Shown in pieces: positions 53,813 to 64,000 of a stretch of DNA of 64,000 nucleotides (its first letter is position 1; each line of letters opens with the position of its first letter). The notes beneath the pieces were generated by a model. The model made no database searches, had not been told where the DNA came from, and saw nothing but the letters and a program-made list of their open reading frames with translations. A program made the translations under genes and the position numbers. The stretch is from Dimorphilus gyrociliatus. Its lineage: Eukaryota; Annelida; Polychaeta; Dinophilidae. The DNA lies in NCBI GenBank assembly GCA_904063045.1, contig CAJFCJ010000016.1:62001-126000 (forward strand). The letters run 5' to 3'.

Positions 53813-56326
53813 TTATGCAATTTGACCGTCTTCTAATTCTTGTAATAGTTTTTGTCTTCTTCTTTCCAGTTCTCCTTCACTTAATTCACTTTCTGAATTC
53901 GTACGCTCTCCTTCCTCAGATGCGGAATGAACAACAGGAGTTAACTAAAAGTAAAAACATATCAAATAGCTACACACAAAAATAGGAAATGTTTTTTATC
54001 AACTTACTGATTTAGATTTCCGACTTTTCTTTTTTTTGGATTTTTTATGCCTCTTATTATCATGCTCGGCTGTAAATGAAAAGTATTATATAATCATTTT
54101 TCAAATAGATTAATTTAAAATAAAGTTTTGATATTTACCCGAGTCAGAAGGCGACTCAGAAGGAGATTTTGAGCGACATTTTTTTTTCTTTTTCTTCTTC
54201 CTATTTTCTTCTTCAGAACCACTGCTTCTAGAGTTGGAGCGAGATCTCTTCTTTAACTTCTTCTTAGCTTTATTACCACCTATTAATAAAATACAATATT
54301 AAACCTCAAAGTTGATTGTCTATTAGTATTTAAATTTACCTTTATGTTGATGGAAACAAGTGTTTTGTAAAGCATGAATATACTCTTTAAAAAACCTTTC
54401 TCTATCACTCTCTAGATCAACGGCTGTGAAAGCTGGATGAGACGCGTATAAATTTCGGACACTCTGCCATGAATCTTGAGGTTGAATTGCTGGATCAGAT
54501 TCTGCTAACAAGTTTTTAAAATTATTCTCAATTTTTTTAATTCTTCTTGCTTCTTCTTTCTCTCTTTCCTTTTCTCGAGCTTCTGCCTTTTCTACTAAAC
54601 TATTATACGTTAATTTTAAATTTCCTTTGTCCAAGTTCTCTGAGCGTTTATCAACGGATACTATTGTCGCCATTTCCTCAAATTTAGTATTTATTTCTAC
54701 TGTGAACTTTTTATCTTTCAGTATCTCTTTGACTGTTTTTTTCTCATCGTAGAACCGAGCTTTCAAATCTTCTACGTAAAATTTAAATAGATCTAGAGGG
54801 GTTGAGCCCGATTGTCCTAACATCGCTGTAAATCTTTGATCTTGTGATATAACAACGTATAAATCCATCCATAAAGACATGGAATTTAATTGGCCAGTTT
54901 CGTGTAGCTCGTCTAATAATACAAGAAATCCTTCTCTATTCTTTCTTTGTTGTCGTTTTAACATTTTTTTCTTATGTTCTTTCTCTTCTTCGTGTTCTTT
55001 TTCCAATTCTTTAATGTGATCTTCGAAACATATTAATGCATCCTCCTTATCCATATTTTGAAGTTCGTGATCTTCAGTAAACTCTGTATTATCTAGAAGC
55101 ATTTGTTGAGCTTCTGTCCATGTTGTTTTGTACGTTAAATCTGGCATTTTGTCCAGTATTTGAGAAAACTTTTTTATATTCTGTTTTCGCAGTCTTTTCG
55201 CCTCCTCCTATAGTAATGGAAATAAAATTTCTCATTTATTATGCTTCTATTTATTATATTACACGTATGACACAAAAATAGTAATAACATACCTTCTCTC
55301 TTTTTGCAACCAACACTATAGCATCTTGGAAGACTTCTCTTCTATCTCTTTCATGTACTGCTCTCCATTGAGGCCTATCCAAAAACAATTGTTCTGCTTT
55401 TCGAAACTTTAAGTTTGAATGGACTCTTTCATTTTCAACTAGAAACGTTTCTAGGTCCTCTTTAGCTTTCTTTTGTTTCTGCCGTTGTTCTTCTTTTTCT
55501 TCTTTTGCTCGTTGTGTTTTGTACTGATTGAAAATTTGCTTCTTCTCAGAAAGACCCTTGAGAGCCGAGAAAATTGGATCAGATTGGATAATTTTCAATG
55601 CATTTTCCCAAGATGTATTAGAACCAATTTTTTTCTCGGATAGCAATTTTTTGAAAGCGTCCACCATCTCTGATTTGTTTTTAAATTTGATTTCTTCCAC
55701 TACTTGTTCTGGGGTGGCTACAGCGCTTAGAGTAGCCTCCATGGCTTTTACTATAGCAGATTTTGATTGGGTTGTTATTGGGCTTTGGACACGCTGAGCA
55801 TTCTCTTGTGCAATCTGACTCTCAATCTCTGTTAGCTCTTTCGGTTTCGTCCAAATCGATTCTTTCGTTTTAGAATTATAGTAATAGATGCGCCCGTCAT
55901 CTGCACGATGCTCTTTCCAGGAGCATTGAGAAAGTAACAGTTCCGATCTTGACTTTAAATCATCTGGTTTCTCCCAAACAGATCTTTTCGTCTCAGAATT
56001 GTAAAAAAAGGTCCGCCCATCAGCCGCTTGATGTTCCGTCCAAGGGGATTTCTTTTGAGGATCAAAATGGGGTGAATAAGTCGAAGGAGAGTTCGAATCG
56101 CTTGTCTGTATACCGGGGGGTCTATGAGGTGGCATTGCCGGCGGTGGTTGCATCCCCATATTCATGCGAAACGGTTGAAATCCTATACCGGTATTGTTGA
56201 TCACTTAAAGCTTATTATATCGTACAAGTTCTTACCTTGTGGGGGCATTCTGGGTGGAGCTGACCAGCCACCCGGTTGGAAATTACCAGGGGGTGGGCCC
56301 CTTGGTCCTCCTGGCATTCCGCTCAT
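53813..56326 (-). CDS. PRPF40A: PRPF40 pre-mRNA processing factor (WW/FF protein)
   Basis: U1 snRNP-associated splicing factor bridging the 5' splice site and branch-site proteins. The start at 56326 ([20 protein letters not shown]) gives a proline-rich N terminus with more [12 protein letters not shown]. Two WW domains follow: [24 protein letters not shown] and [25 protein letters not shown] series of FF domains comes next ([46 protein letters not shown]-type [52 protein letters not shown]). The C-terminal exons are Lys/Arg/Ser-rich with a final [19 protein letters not shown], the conserved family end. About six exons with short introns. Confidence 0.93.
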
Positions 56327-56949
56327 CCTTTAGATTATTAATTAACTCGTTTTGTCATTAAATAAACAGGATCTTTGTAGAAGCTGAACGCGTCTTCAAA
56401 GAATACCAGTTCTTATTCACAAAGAATGTGACTATTTCGCAAAATTAGTACCGGTAAATTTTAGTAATATGGTTACAGGTTCCGGCACAAGATTTTTTTG
56501 GATAGTTTTCAACAAGTGATTTTAGATTAAAAATTAGTTTTTCTTTCCAAAGTAGAATAACAAGAAGACAATTATTTTCAATTAAAAGAACGTTATAACA
56601 TAGCTTTTAACACATGAAACTATTTTCTGAAATGACTCTAATTTCTATTTACATTAAAATCTGTTGAAAATACTATTTTCATTGTTTAATGTCAGGTATA
56701 TAATAATCATAAGTTAAGTTTTAGTCATAAACTATAAAAGTTTATTCATTATTATTTTAGATAAAATAAAAAGTCGCTCTTTTTATCAATCATAATTTCG
56801 ACAAGTGAAATCAGATAGGGAGAATTTCTTATTTGATTCTTCTCTATATCCGACTTTTTTTTGCTTGCGAGCTTCAAAGAGATAAGCTCTTGGTATGCAT
56901 TAACAAGACGCATCCAGGATACGCAGTTGTCAAACATTCCTGGCAACAA
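56327..56949. other. Gap upstream of PRPF40
   Basis: About 620 bp holding the PRPF40 promoter and the 3' UTR of the small membrane ORF. No coding exon is recognised. Confidence 0.4.
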
Positions 56950-57204
56950 CTACTGGAAAAAAGCATACATAAGAAGTCCAGTGATGAAAATTGTTCCAAC
57001 AACGCCAAACAATTGAACGAGAATAATTGAGAAATCTCCAGAAATTTCACCAACTATAAAAGGATGGCAAAACGCATAGTATAATGCTGTACAAAGGATA
57101 GATATCACAATAAGTTCAGTGATAACATCAGCGTTGGTTGGTCCAAACTTCCTGCCTAGTTGTCGCCAAGTAGGTCTAAGAGGAAAAAAACATATAATAG
57201 CCAT
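56950..57204 (-). CDS. Small two-pass membrane protein, probably the downstream cistron of NAA20
   Basis: Intron-free 84-codon ORF (MAIICFFPLRPTWRQLGRKF to MYAFFQ). Two hydrophobic helices are clear: ELIVISILCTALYYAF and IILVQLFGVVGTIFITGLL. A basic RPTWRQLGRKFGP segment precedes the first. The family is not recognised. The ATG sits exactly at a good acceptor (TTATTAG before ATG). The matching donor (AAG before GTAAGTG, 57307) lies 26 bp past the NAA20 stop, giving a 103 bp intron. The simplest reading is one transcript carrying NAA20 and then this ORF. An own promoter inside NAA20 is the alternative. Confidence 0.55.
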   Translation of the reverse strand: MAIICFFPLRPTWRQLGRKFGPTNADVITELIVISILCTALYYAFCHPFIVGEISGDFSIILVQLFGVVGTIFITGLLMYAFFQ

Positions 57205-57307
57205 CTAATAACAATCGAAGTTTTTTTTACCAAAGGCTTATCATAAGATTATTATACTATTAGAATGTGTTCGATAATTTAAAATAGTGAAAAATTCATG
57301 CACTTAC
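57205..57307 (-). other. Predicted intron in the NAA20 3' UTR
   Basis: GTAAGTG donor just after the NAA20 stop and a pyrimidine-preceded TTATTAG acceptor directly before the ATG of the small membrane ORF. Predicted from sequence only. Confidence 0.5.
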
Positions 57308-57333
57308 CTTTCAACTGCGTATCCGAGTCATTG

Positions 57334-58103
57334 TCATTCAAGCTCCTCTGGTCTAATTGGATCTTTAGGAGCTATTAGAGATTTCTTCTCTTTGTCGGCT
57401 GGCAGCGCCTTTCTCATATCAAATGCATCTTCTTCAGCCTCAGTCGGTGTTCCTGAATAGTAACTGAGAACTCGTCGATATACAATATAGCCGAAATTTT
57501 CGTACATTTTTATGGCAACTTTATTCGAAACTCGCACAAAAAGGTCAACAAAATGGCAATCTTGCCTTTAGAAAAAGAATGTTATAAATAGAAAATGTTG
57601 TTAAAATACGAAAAATAGACTTACTTTTCAGAATATTCTTCTAATGACTGCATAAGCTTTCTTGCTATTCCAAGTCGCCTATATTCTGGTGCTACTGTGA
57701 GAGCAGTAACATGACCATGCCAGTTATCCCCAGTTCCCTCAACTTTTCCTAAGACTATAGTAAATACAAATTAAATTTAACTCTTTATATTTTTATACTC
57801 GTATTAACTCACTGTATCCCTGAATTCTACCATCAGGCCCTTCAGCTACCAAACATAGCTCTGGCCATTTGGTTAAATACATCATGTAGAAAAAATTTCC
57901 ATACTATTAAAACGAAAAAATAGAGATTTATTGTTTGAACTCTATAAAACTATTTAATATAACTTACAGTTTCGGTATAAGGATCAAGGTTTCTGTGGGT
58001 AGTTGAGCGATATTAAAATATATTTTTAAAGTTACTTTTGTTGAACTTACATATTATTAAATTGAAAAAGGTCACTAGACGTGAAAGGCCTAATATTTGT
58101 CAT
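57334..58103 (-). CDS. NAA20: NAA20, catalytic subunit of the NatB N-terminal acetyltransferase
   Basis: GNAT-family enzyme that with NAA25 acetylates proteins starting Met-Asp/Glu/Asn/Gln. Five exons; the start at 58103 reads MTNIRPFTSSDLFQFNN. A 25-nt exon (about 57969-57993) supplies the conserved INLDPYTET. Further motifs are YGNFFYMMYLTKWPELCLVA, GYIMGKVEGTG..WHGHVTAL, VAPEYRRLGIARKL (acetyl-CoA loop R-x-x-G-x-A), CHFVDLFVRVSNKVAIKMYE, YRRVLSYYSG and DAFDMRKALPADKEKKS. It ends PIRPEELE, as in animal orthologues. Length and motifs are normal. It is divergent from FIGNL1 with a 628 bp gap. Confidence 0.95.
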
Positions 58104-58731
58104 TACAACCCAAAATTCGTAAGTAACAAATATTCACCAAATTAATAGATTATTAACAACTCAAATCCTCAGCAAACACAAATGTGATATATTTTAAATC
58201 AATGCCGAACTTCATTCAAAAAGAATATTTTTTGTTCACTGCATAATACAATCGGATATATAGAACACACAACGCCACCTAGTTTCTGGTTGTCGATACA
58301 ATAGTAATATTGCCAGTAATATGATTTAATACATTGAAAACTAATAATAGTAGATACACTAAAACACTTTTATCGAATTAATATATCAATTAAAATTTGT
58401 TGAATATGCTGTCAACGATTAGATAAAAACATATAAATAACAAATAGCTATATATACCAAAGCCCTTTAGAGTATAGTATAGAAAAAGTTAAACAAGCGT
58501 ATAGTAGGGTTGAATAGTATTTTTTAGAAAGTTTATTTTGCTTCTAAAACCCTAAAAAAGAGTTAAAAGTTAGATGGCGCCACAAACGAAATTCATATGT
58601 TGAGCTATAAACAACTGGAGAATCTAGAAGATTTTTTATAGAATTTTATGGTAGTTCTCGATTCTAATATTTTGCCAATATCCCGCGAAACTTTTGGTTT
58701 ATAGGTAAAAACAAGACGTGTTTTTAAAAGG
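58104..58731. other. Divergent region NAA20 / FIGNL1 with two CTCF-like motifs
   Basis: The gap holds two matches to the AGRTGGCG core, at 58271-58282 (minus strand) and 58571-58580 (plus strand). No coding exon is seen. Confidence 0.4.
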
Positions 58732-60676
58732 ATGGAGAATGAAGAATTGGTAAATAAACTGAAAGAATGTACAAGGCGCTATGAGGATCAATGTGATGCA
58801 GAAACTAGGCTTGAGTGCAATCAATATCTGACCTTTCATTCGCGTTATGAAAAAAATTTCTCTCCATATAATTTTGGATTAAAATTCAATAGTTTTGCAA
58901 AGTTAATAGATAATGAAAGGCAGAGAGGAGGATTTGAAAATTTTAGGGAAGAAACGGGCGAAGTTTTAGTATCGGAGAACAGAAGTTTCGATTCTTGGAA
59001 AAGTTCTTTATCTTTCGATAAAGTGAAAGATTTAGATTTTGTTCAAAACTTTTTAATGTGTTGTAAGAAATCTTCAAAGTTATTTGACGCCTTTGAGGAA
59101 GTTGACCAGCCCATTAGGTGAATAATCTGTATGAAAGAGGAAAAACGATAATGGATGTAATTTCTTATAAAGAGATTTATCAATTTGTTATTTTCAGATT
59201 GGGTGGATGTGGATCACAGTCTCTAGATGGCTCAAATGAAGAAAAGAATGAATTTGAAAGGAGAAAGATACCTCCCAAGAGTACACTATTTTATTCTAAT
59301 TCTCAGGCAAGACATGACCCTCCTACGAGATCGATATCTATTGAAAAAGAAGAGAAAAACAGATATACTCATGAGGAGCATCCACCACCTCGTCATGTCG
59401 ATAAAAGTAGTTTACCCGGATTTAAAACGGCTAAAGAACAATTACTTGAAGATATGAAAACTAAAGGAAAATCAGCGTCGTCTTTCAATCAGAATGGACC
59501 GTCTAAAAAATCACTCGGGGGTAAAAGAACTATTCACTCCAGTTTTGTTCCCCCTCGAATTGGTGGTGGGAATGATAATCAGCCCCAGTCAAATTCAAAT
59601 TCTTCAAACTCTTCGAATACATCCGATGCCTTTAAAGAATTATGTGCTGATGAGAGGTTGAAAAACTTTGAGCCTAAAATTGTTGAATTAATCATGAGCG
59701 AAATTGTTGACAAATCGGCTCCAATAAGATGGGAAGATATTGCCGGGTTGGAATTCGCTAAAAAGACTATTATGGAGGTAATTGTATATCCAATGCTGAG
59801 ACCCGATTTATTTTCTGGTCCATTGAGACAACCTCCGAAGGTAATTTTTACATTGGTTTTTTATCAGTGTCTAAAATATTTAGCTTTACTTAAATTGTTT
59901 TCAGGGTGTTCTTTTATTTGGTCCTCCAGGGACGGGGAAGACTTTAATTGGAAAGTGCATTGCGTCACAGTCCAACTCAACTTTTTTCAGTATATCGGCG
60001 TCAAGCTTGACGTCTAAATGGGTAGGAGAGGGTGAAAAATTAGTGAGATGTCTATTCGCACTTGCTAAAGTTCATCAGCCCTCGGTAGTCTTTATTGACG
60101 AAATTGATTCTCTACTGTCTCAAAGATCTGGTTAGTTTAGAGAGCTCTGTAGGGAAGATTAGAGGTCTAATTTATATTTTAATTGTAGATAGTGAGCACG
60201 AATCGTCTCGGAGAATTAAAACTGAATTTCTAGTGCAATTAGATGGAGCTACAACGGAAGATGACGAAAGAATATTATGTATAGGAGCAACGAATCGCCC
60301 GCAAGAGATAGACGAAGCTGCTAGAAGAAGATTCGTAAAAAGACTATACGTTCCACTACCTGATTATCCGGCTAGAATTCAAATATCTAGAAAGCTGTTC
60401 TCTAATCAATCACATAATCTATCCGAAGAAGATTTCGAAAATATTGGTGGGAAATCTGATGGATTTTCAGGAGCAGACATGACTAACTTATGCAGAGAAG
60501 CGGCTATGGGTCCTATAAGAGCTATAAGAGATATCAGTAAAGTAAAATCTGACGAGATAAGAGCAATTTCAATGATGGATTTCGATGCTGCTTTTAAAAC
60601 TGTAAAAGCTACAGTATCGAATGACGATCTGGTTGGATATGTTAAATGGGATAAGCAGTTTGGAGCCGGTTGTTGA
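58732..60676 (+). CDS. FIGNL1: FIGNL1, fidgetin-like AAA ATPase
   Basis: AAA ATPase that dismantles RAD51 filaments in homologous recombination. Four exons: 58732-59117, 59198-59840, 59905-60130 and 60189-60676. The disordered N-terminal part carries GFKTAKEQL (59419-59445), the F-x-x-A RAD51-binding motif of the FIGNL1 RAD51-binding domain. Then [20 protein letters not shown] and [20 protein letters not shown] start the catalytic core. Walker A is FGPPGTGKT, the pore region [13 protein letters not shown], Walker [14 protein letters not shown], sensor 1 [16 protein letters not shown] and sensor 2 [15 protein letters not shown]. The C-terminal Vps4-type end is [12 protein letters not shown]. 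All catalytic residues look present. Confidence 0.95.
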
Positions 60677-61198
60677 AATATTATACATGTTACACAAAAT
60701 ACAATCACGTTTTTTCTCATCTTATATCAAATGAATGAAAAAAAGAGAAAATAAAGCAAAATAATTAAAGTCTCCTACTTTAATTTTGAAAAGTAGTTGA
60801 CGAGAAAATGCAACATCATGGGAGAAATGATTGAATTTATGTTGAATTTAATTAAAAACCAATTAGCTCAACAAAAATCTAATTAAAAACAAAATGAAAT
60901 AAATTTGGTTTATTAAAAAATTCAGTAGAAGTAACGAAATATAATAATGTTTTTAACGTCAAAATAAGATCAATTTTAATACGTTTTAACAGCTAATCTC
61001 TGTATTGAGTTAAAAAAATTTTTGTTCTTAATGATGATAATGACAATAATGTAGTCGAAGATTACATTACGGCTAAAATATATATATTGGCACGATTGAC
61101 TAGAAATAAGCCATATGTATACTGTATATATACAAGTATTTTATATAGTATACATTTATTTATACATATATATTTAAATTTTATACATTGCTTCCTAT

Positions 61199-61666
61199 TT
61201 GTGAAATTTCCCAATTCATGAAATGGTCATTTACATGTATAAGTTGTAAAATCTCTTACAATTTGCTGAATGATGGACTTTTGACTGTCAAAATAATAGG
61301 TTCTTTAAAATGTTATATTCACACCTTATATTGCAAACAAGATCATATCCATACTGTAAACCCATCTTATATTCTGGTATAAATTAGCTTAATAGATAAA
61401 TGTACAACGTTATGATTTCAAATTTTTTGAAGAAATGTCATTGGTGAGAATGTCCTTTCAATTTTAAAAGGACTCTGTAAAGAGAAGATTAACACATTTA
61501 CAGAAATTTTGAGCTTGTTTCATATAGTGAAGAAAATGTACAAAAATATCAATGGGAAGTAATGGCTACCAAGGAATCTGTGCCTCTAAAAGAACTTGCA
61601 ATTAGAGAGATTGTTAGAGCAGGAAGCAAGCAGGTTGTCCATTTCGTGAAATGGGCAATTTCACAT
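61199..61666. repeat. Imperfect inverted repeats bounding a 468 bp segment
   Basis: Left arm 61199-61226 begins TTGTGAAATTTCCCAATTC; the right arm 61639-61666 is its reverse complement at 24 of 28 positions. The span could be a small non-autonomous element (MITE-like). No target-site duplication was confirmed. Confidence 0.4.
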
Positions 61667-61677
61667 AATGGGATGTA

Positions 61678-61714
61678 ATATATATAATATATATATATAT
61701 GTGTGTGTGTGTGT
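61678..61714. repeat. (TA)n(TG)n compound microsatellite
   Basis: TA repeat passing directly into a TG repeat in the FIGNL1/SNX27 gap. Confidence 0.8.
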
Positions 61715-61924
61715 TTTACTATGACAGATATGTTATTTTCCATTAATAGGTCATACAATAGTGCAGACATAAGTAATTGTTTAGATGATTCATTGCAGTT
61801 AATTGGTTAAAAATTTTCTCTTCTCTCTTATAAAGAACTGTCGGAGCATTTAATACTCGAATAAATCAGTGAGCAACGTGGTTCATTCAAAAATAATAAT
61901 TAATATTAAACACTTGTTTCCTTT

Positions 61925-64000
61925 TCAGTCTTCTTGGATGACCTCCTTGGCCCCTATTTCTGATTTGACTTTCTTAAAACATTCTTCCAAAAAGGTGTGC
62001 TATTATTAAAAAAATATTCGTTATATTTATTAAAAATGAACTAGATGAGTATATTATAAACTATATATAGAAAATATAGGAAATATGGGAAAAATTTCCC
62101 ATTTTTAGAAATACAGTATTATTCCCAGTGTTTGTAATTATTTGCATTGTATAAATAATATCTTATTGTCTATCCTTTGTATGACGTATTATTTCTTTAT
62201 AGTGTAGTTAAATACAATATATGTTATATAGTGTATTTTCCAAAAATATCAATACTTACAAAATTTGTAAATATCCGAACTAATCTCGGTTTCTTTCCAG
62301 GTCTTTCGTATTCAAAGTTAAATGAACTGCCGTTATAATCTGATTCAAAACTTGAAATATCTTTCCAACTGAACTCAATTACTTGGTTCTATGAATGAGA
62401 TTATATTTTATTATTGACAACTCCCAAAAAAAATGACCAGCTGATTGAGTAACTTACCTCTACAGTTCCATCTTCTTTGCAGGCTTGTAATCTAAAAGCG
62501 GTAAACGACACTCTGGCAACCACGTGACCGTCTTTTCTCGAATCGCACGAACAGTGAGGAAATGCAATTTCACCGTAGTTATCGAACGATGCCACCTCGA
62601 GCAAGTATTTGTCAATTCTATTGGCCTTCTTTAAAACATTTATATGGGAAACTTTCGATGGTTTAACTTTAATATTTCCCTTCGAAATATCCTCCGTAAC
62701 GTTGTGAAAGACAAATGAACGGGCCAGCTGGTCTTCATATAGTATTTCCTTTTCTAACTCAATGTTAAAAAGCCATTTTTTAAGGGCAATACAAGATGGA
62801 GCCGCAGTATTATAGTTTTGAATGTAGATACTATGAGGTTGTTCCTGGTCCATAATTTTACGATCTAAAATACAAGAAACATTCTGGTTGACAATATGCA
62901 AAATTCGTATTTAGATTATAAAATAAAGAATATAATTACCGAAATTGGTGTCAACAATTTCAAAAAGTGCAAAATGTTTCGCGATTTCGGTTTTCATACC
63001 AATCTTTTTCGTTACTAACTGTTTTTTGATATTTTTGTTTTTTTATAAAGAAAATAGAAGATAGTGGAACGTGTATATAAAATATTATTTCTTAGCTGAA
63101 CTTACTGAATGAACTTTTCTGGCGTCGGCATCTTTTGATATAATTATACTTGCAATATTTTTATCGGGTAATAAAATCTTGAGTTGAACTTCGCTTTTAT
63201 CACTCGTCTAGTAAAATCATATATAAATATAATATAAGATATGATAATAAGACGCTATCAACTTACTCCATTTTCTGACTGTGTTCCAAGGAACTCCTGC
63301 ATGCCATCACTATCCGCAATTACCCTAACTGAGCATACTTTTTCTAAATATTGTTCTAAACCTCTCCGCCTAGCATCCAATTGTTGTTCAGACATTGTAA
63401 AAGGCCATTTGCCAGGAAATTTTGGAAATTGAAAATCGGGGAATTCTCTTTTTAGAATATTGTGAATGTTAGAAAATTCTCTATATCTCCTTGAACATAG
63501 ATGACGTCCTGCCATGTGTATATGATACACAATAAACCGACTGTCCGAATCACGTAGTGTCTCATAGTCTGGTATAGTTATAGGCAACGACCGCTTATCC
63601 GAATAATCAACTGTTGAAGGTCCGGACGATTCATCCGACGGTTCTAGACGTTCGGCAACTTGTCTTGGAACTGATATAACTATTTTATAAAAAAAATTAC
63701 ATATTAGATAGTCACGTAACAGTTATTAAATATTAGTAAACATATATTTTCTTACCTGTTAATGTCAAAACATCTCCTCCAGATTTTATCAGATCAACAA
63801 CATGTTTGTGGGTGGAACCTTCCACATTAGCCCCATTACTGGAGGAAACCAATAAAATTTTAATTAAAAGTTAATTATGATATATTTTAAGCCGATAAAG
63901 ATTATAATCTGGACAGTTTTTAAATGGAAATAATATATATGGACTACCCAATTGACCAGATCGGTAAATAAAAAGAGAAATATGTAAATTGTAATATGTT
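61925..64000 (-). CDS. SNX27: SNX27 sorting nexin (PDZ-PX-FERM), 5' end outside window
   Basis: Endosomal cargo adaptor for retromer recycling. The 5' end, including the start of the PDZ domain, lies to the right of the window. Seen are the end of the PDZ domain ([20 protein letters not shown], about 63838-63765), the PX domain (63630-63260: YIVYH-type [57 protein letters not shown]) and a FERM-like C-terminal region. The F1 part is near 63210-63110 ([13 protein letters not shown]), with F2/F3 around 62895-62060 ([68 protein letters not shown]). The last exon (about 62000-61925) ends [21 protein letters not shown]. The PX RRY motif for PI3P binding is intact. Exon borders in the F1 region are approximate. 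Confidence 0.93.

Larger units (their letters stand above)
60677..61924. other. Convergent gap FIGNL1 / SNX27
   Basis: About 1.25 kb. It contains an imperfect inverted repeat pair (61199-61226 and 61639-61666), a (TA)n-(TG)n microsatellite at 61678-61714 and two short ORFs that arise from the inverted repeats. No gene is recognised. Confidence 0.45.

Noticed and set aside
61188-61770. Two short ORFs, one on each strand, with similar CEI..F.KW peptides
   Set aside because: The similarity comes from the inverted DNA repeat arms. There is no start context, splice partner or family.

Overview
The window is intron-rich, AT-rich (roughly one third GC) nuclear DNA from an animal. Most introns are only about 45-120 bp with GT-AG ends, and intergenic gaps are usually well under 1.3 kb, so the genome is compact. 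The gene content is bilaterian: SUEL-type lectin, prosaposin, JAZF1, RSPRY1, SNX27, TMF1, and the ciliary dynein assembly factor DNAAF4. A small-genome lophotrochozoan such as a tiny annelid would fit, but that is inference and no species is claimed. No rRNA, tRNA, CRISPR array or intact transposon was seen.

Left third (1-16.1 kb): the 3' part of a membrane-anchored SUEL-lectin gene (+) converges on a five-saposin prosaposin gene (-). A very long ASCC3 helicase gene (+) follows. Its first exon is an ORF that looks like a separate small gene, and one 2.06 kb intron contains a complete three-exon glycosyltransferase-like gene on the opposite strand.

Middle (16.1-38.5 kb): a small type I membrane protein (-), RSPRY1 (+), the HOPS/CORVET subunit VPS16 (-), mitochondrial ATP synthase subunit c (-), TMBIM6/BI-1 (+), a SNAPC5-like coiled-coil protein (-) head to head with JAZF1 (+), a small mitochondrial-type membrane protein (+), a C2H2 zinc-finger/AT-hook factor (-) and DNAAF4 (-).

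Right third (38.5-64 kb): a NOL8-like nucleolar protein without RRM (+), RAB6 (+) with an apparent U12-type intron, riboflavin kinase (+), a BIR-domain protein (+), TMF1 (-), PRPF40 (-), a small two-pass membrane ORF placed just behind NAA20 and probably on the same transcript (-), NAA20 (-), FIGNL1 (+), and SNX27 (-) running off the right edge.

Several products share pathways. RAB6 and TMF1 act together at the Golgi (TMF1 is a known RAB6 effector). PSAP and VPS16 are lysosomal and SNX27 is endosomal. ATP synthase c and TMBIM6 are organelle membrane proteins. The most interesting signals are regulatory or structural: the nested gene, the U12-type RAB6 intron, the NAA20 dicistronic arrangement, a CLEAR-like box in front of prosaposin, and CTCF-like and NRF1-like motifs in the gaps between genes. 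No wholly new multi-gene system is evident.
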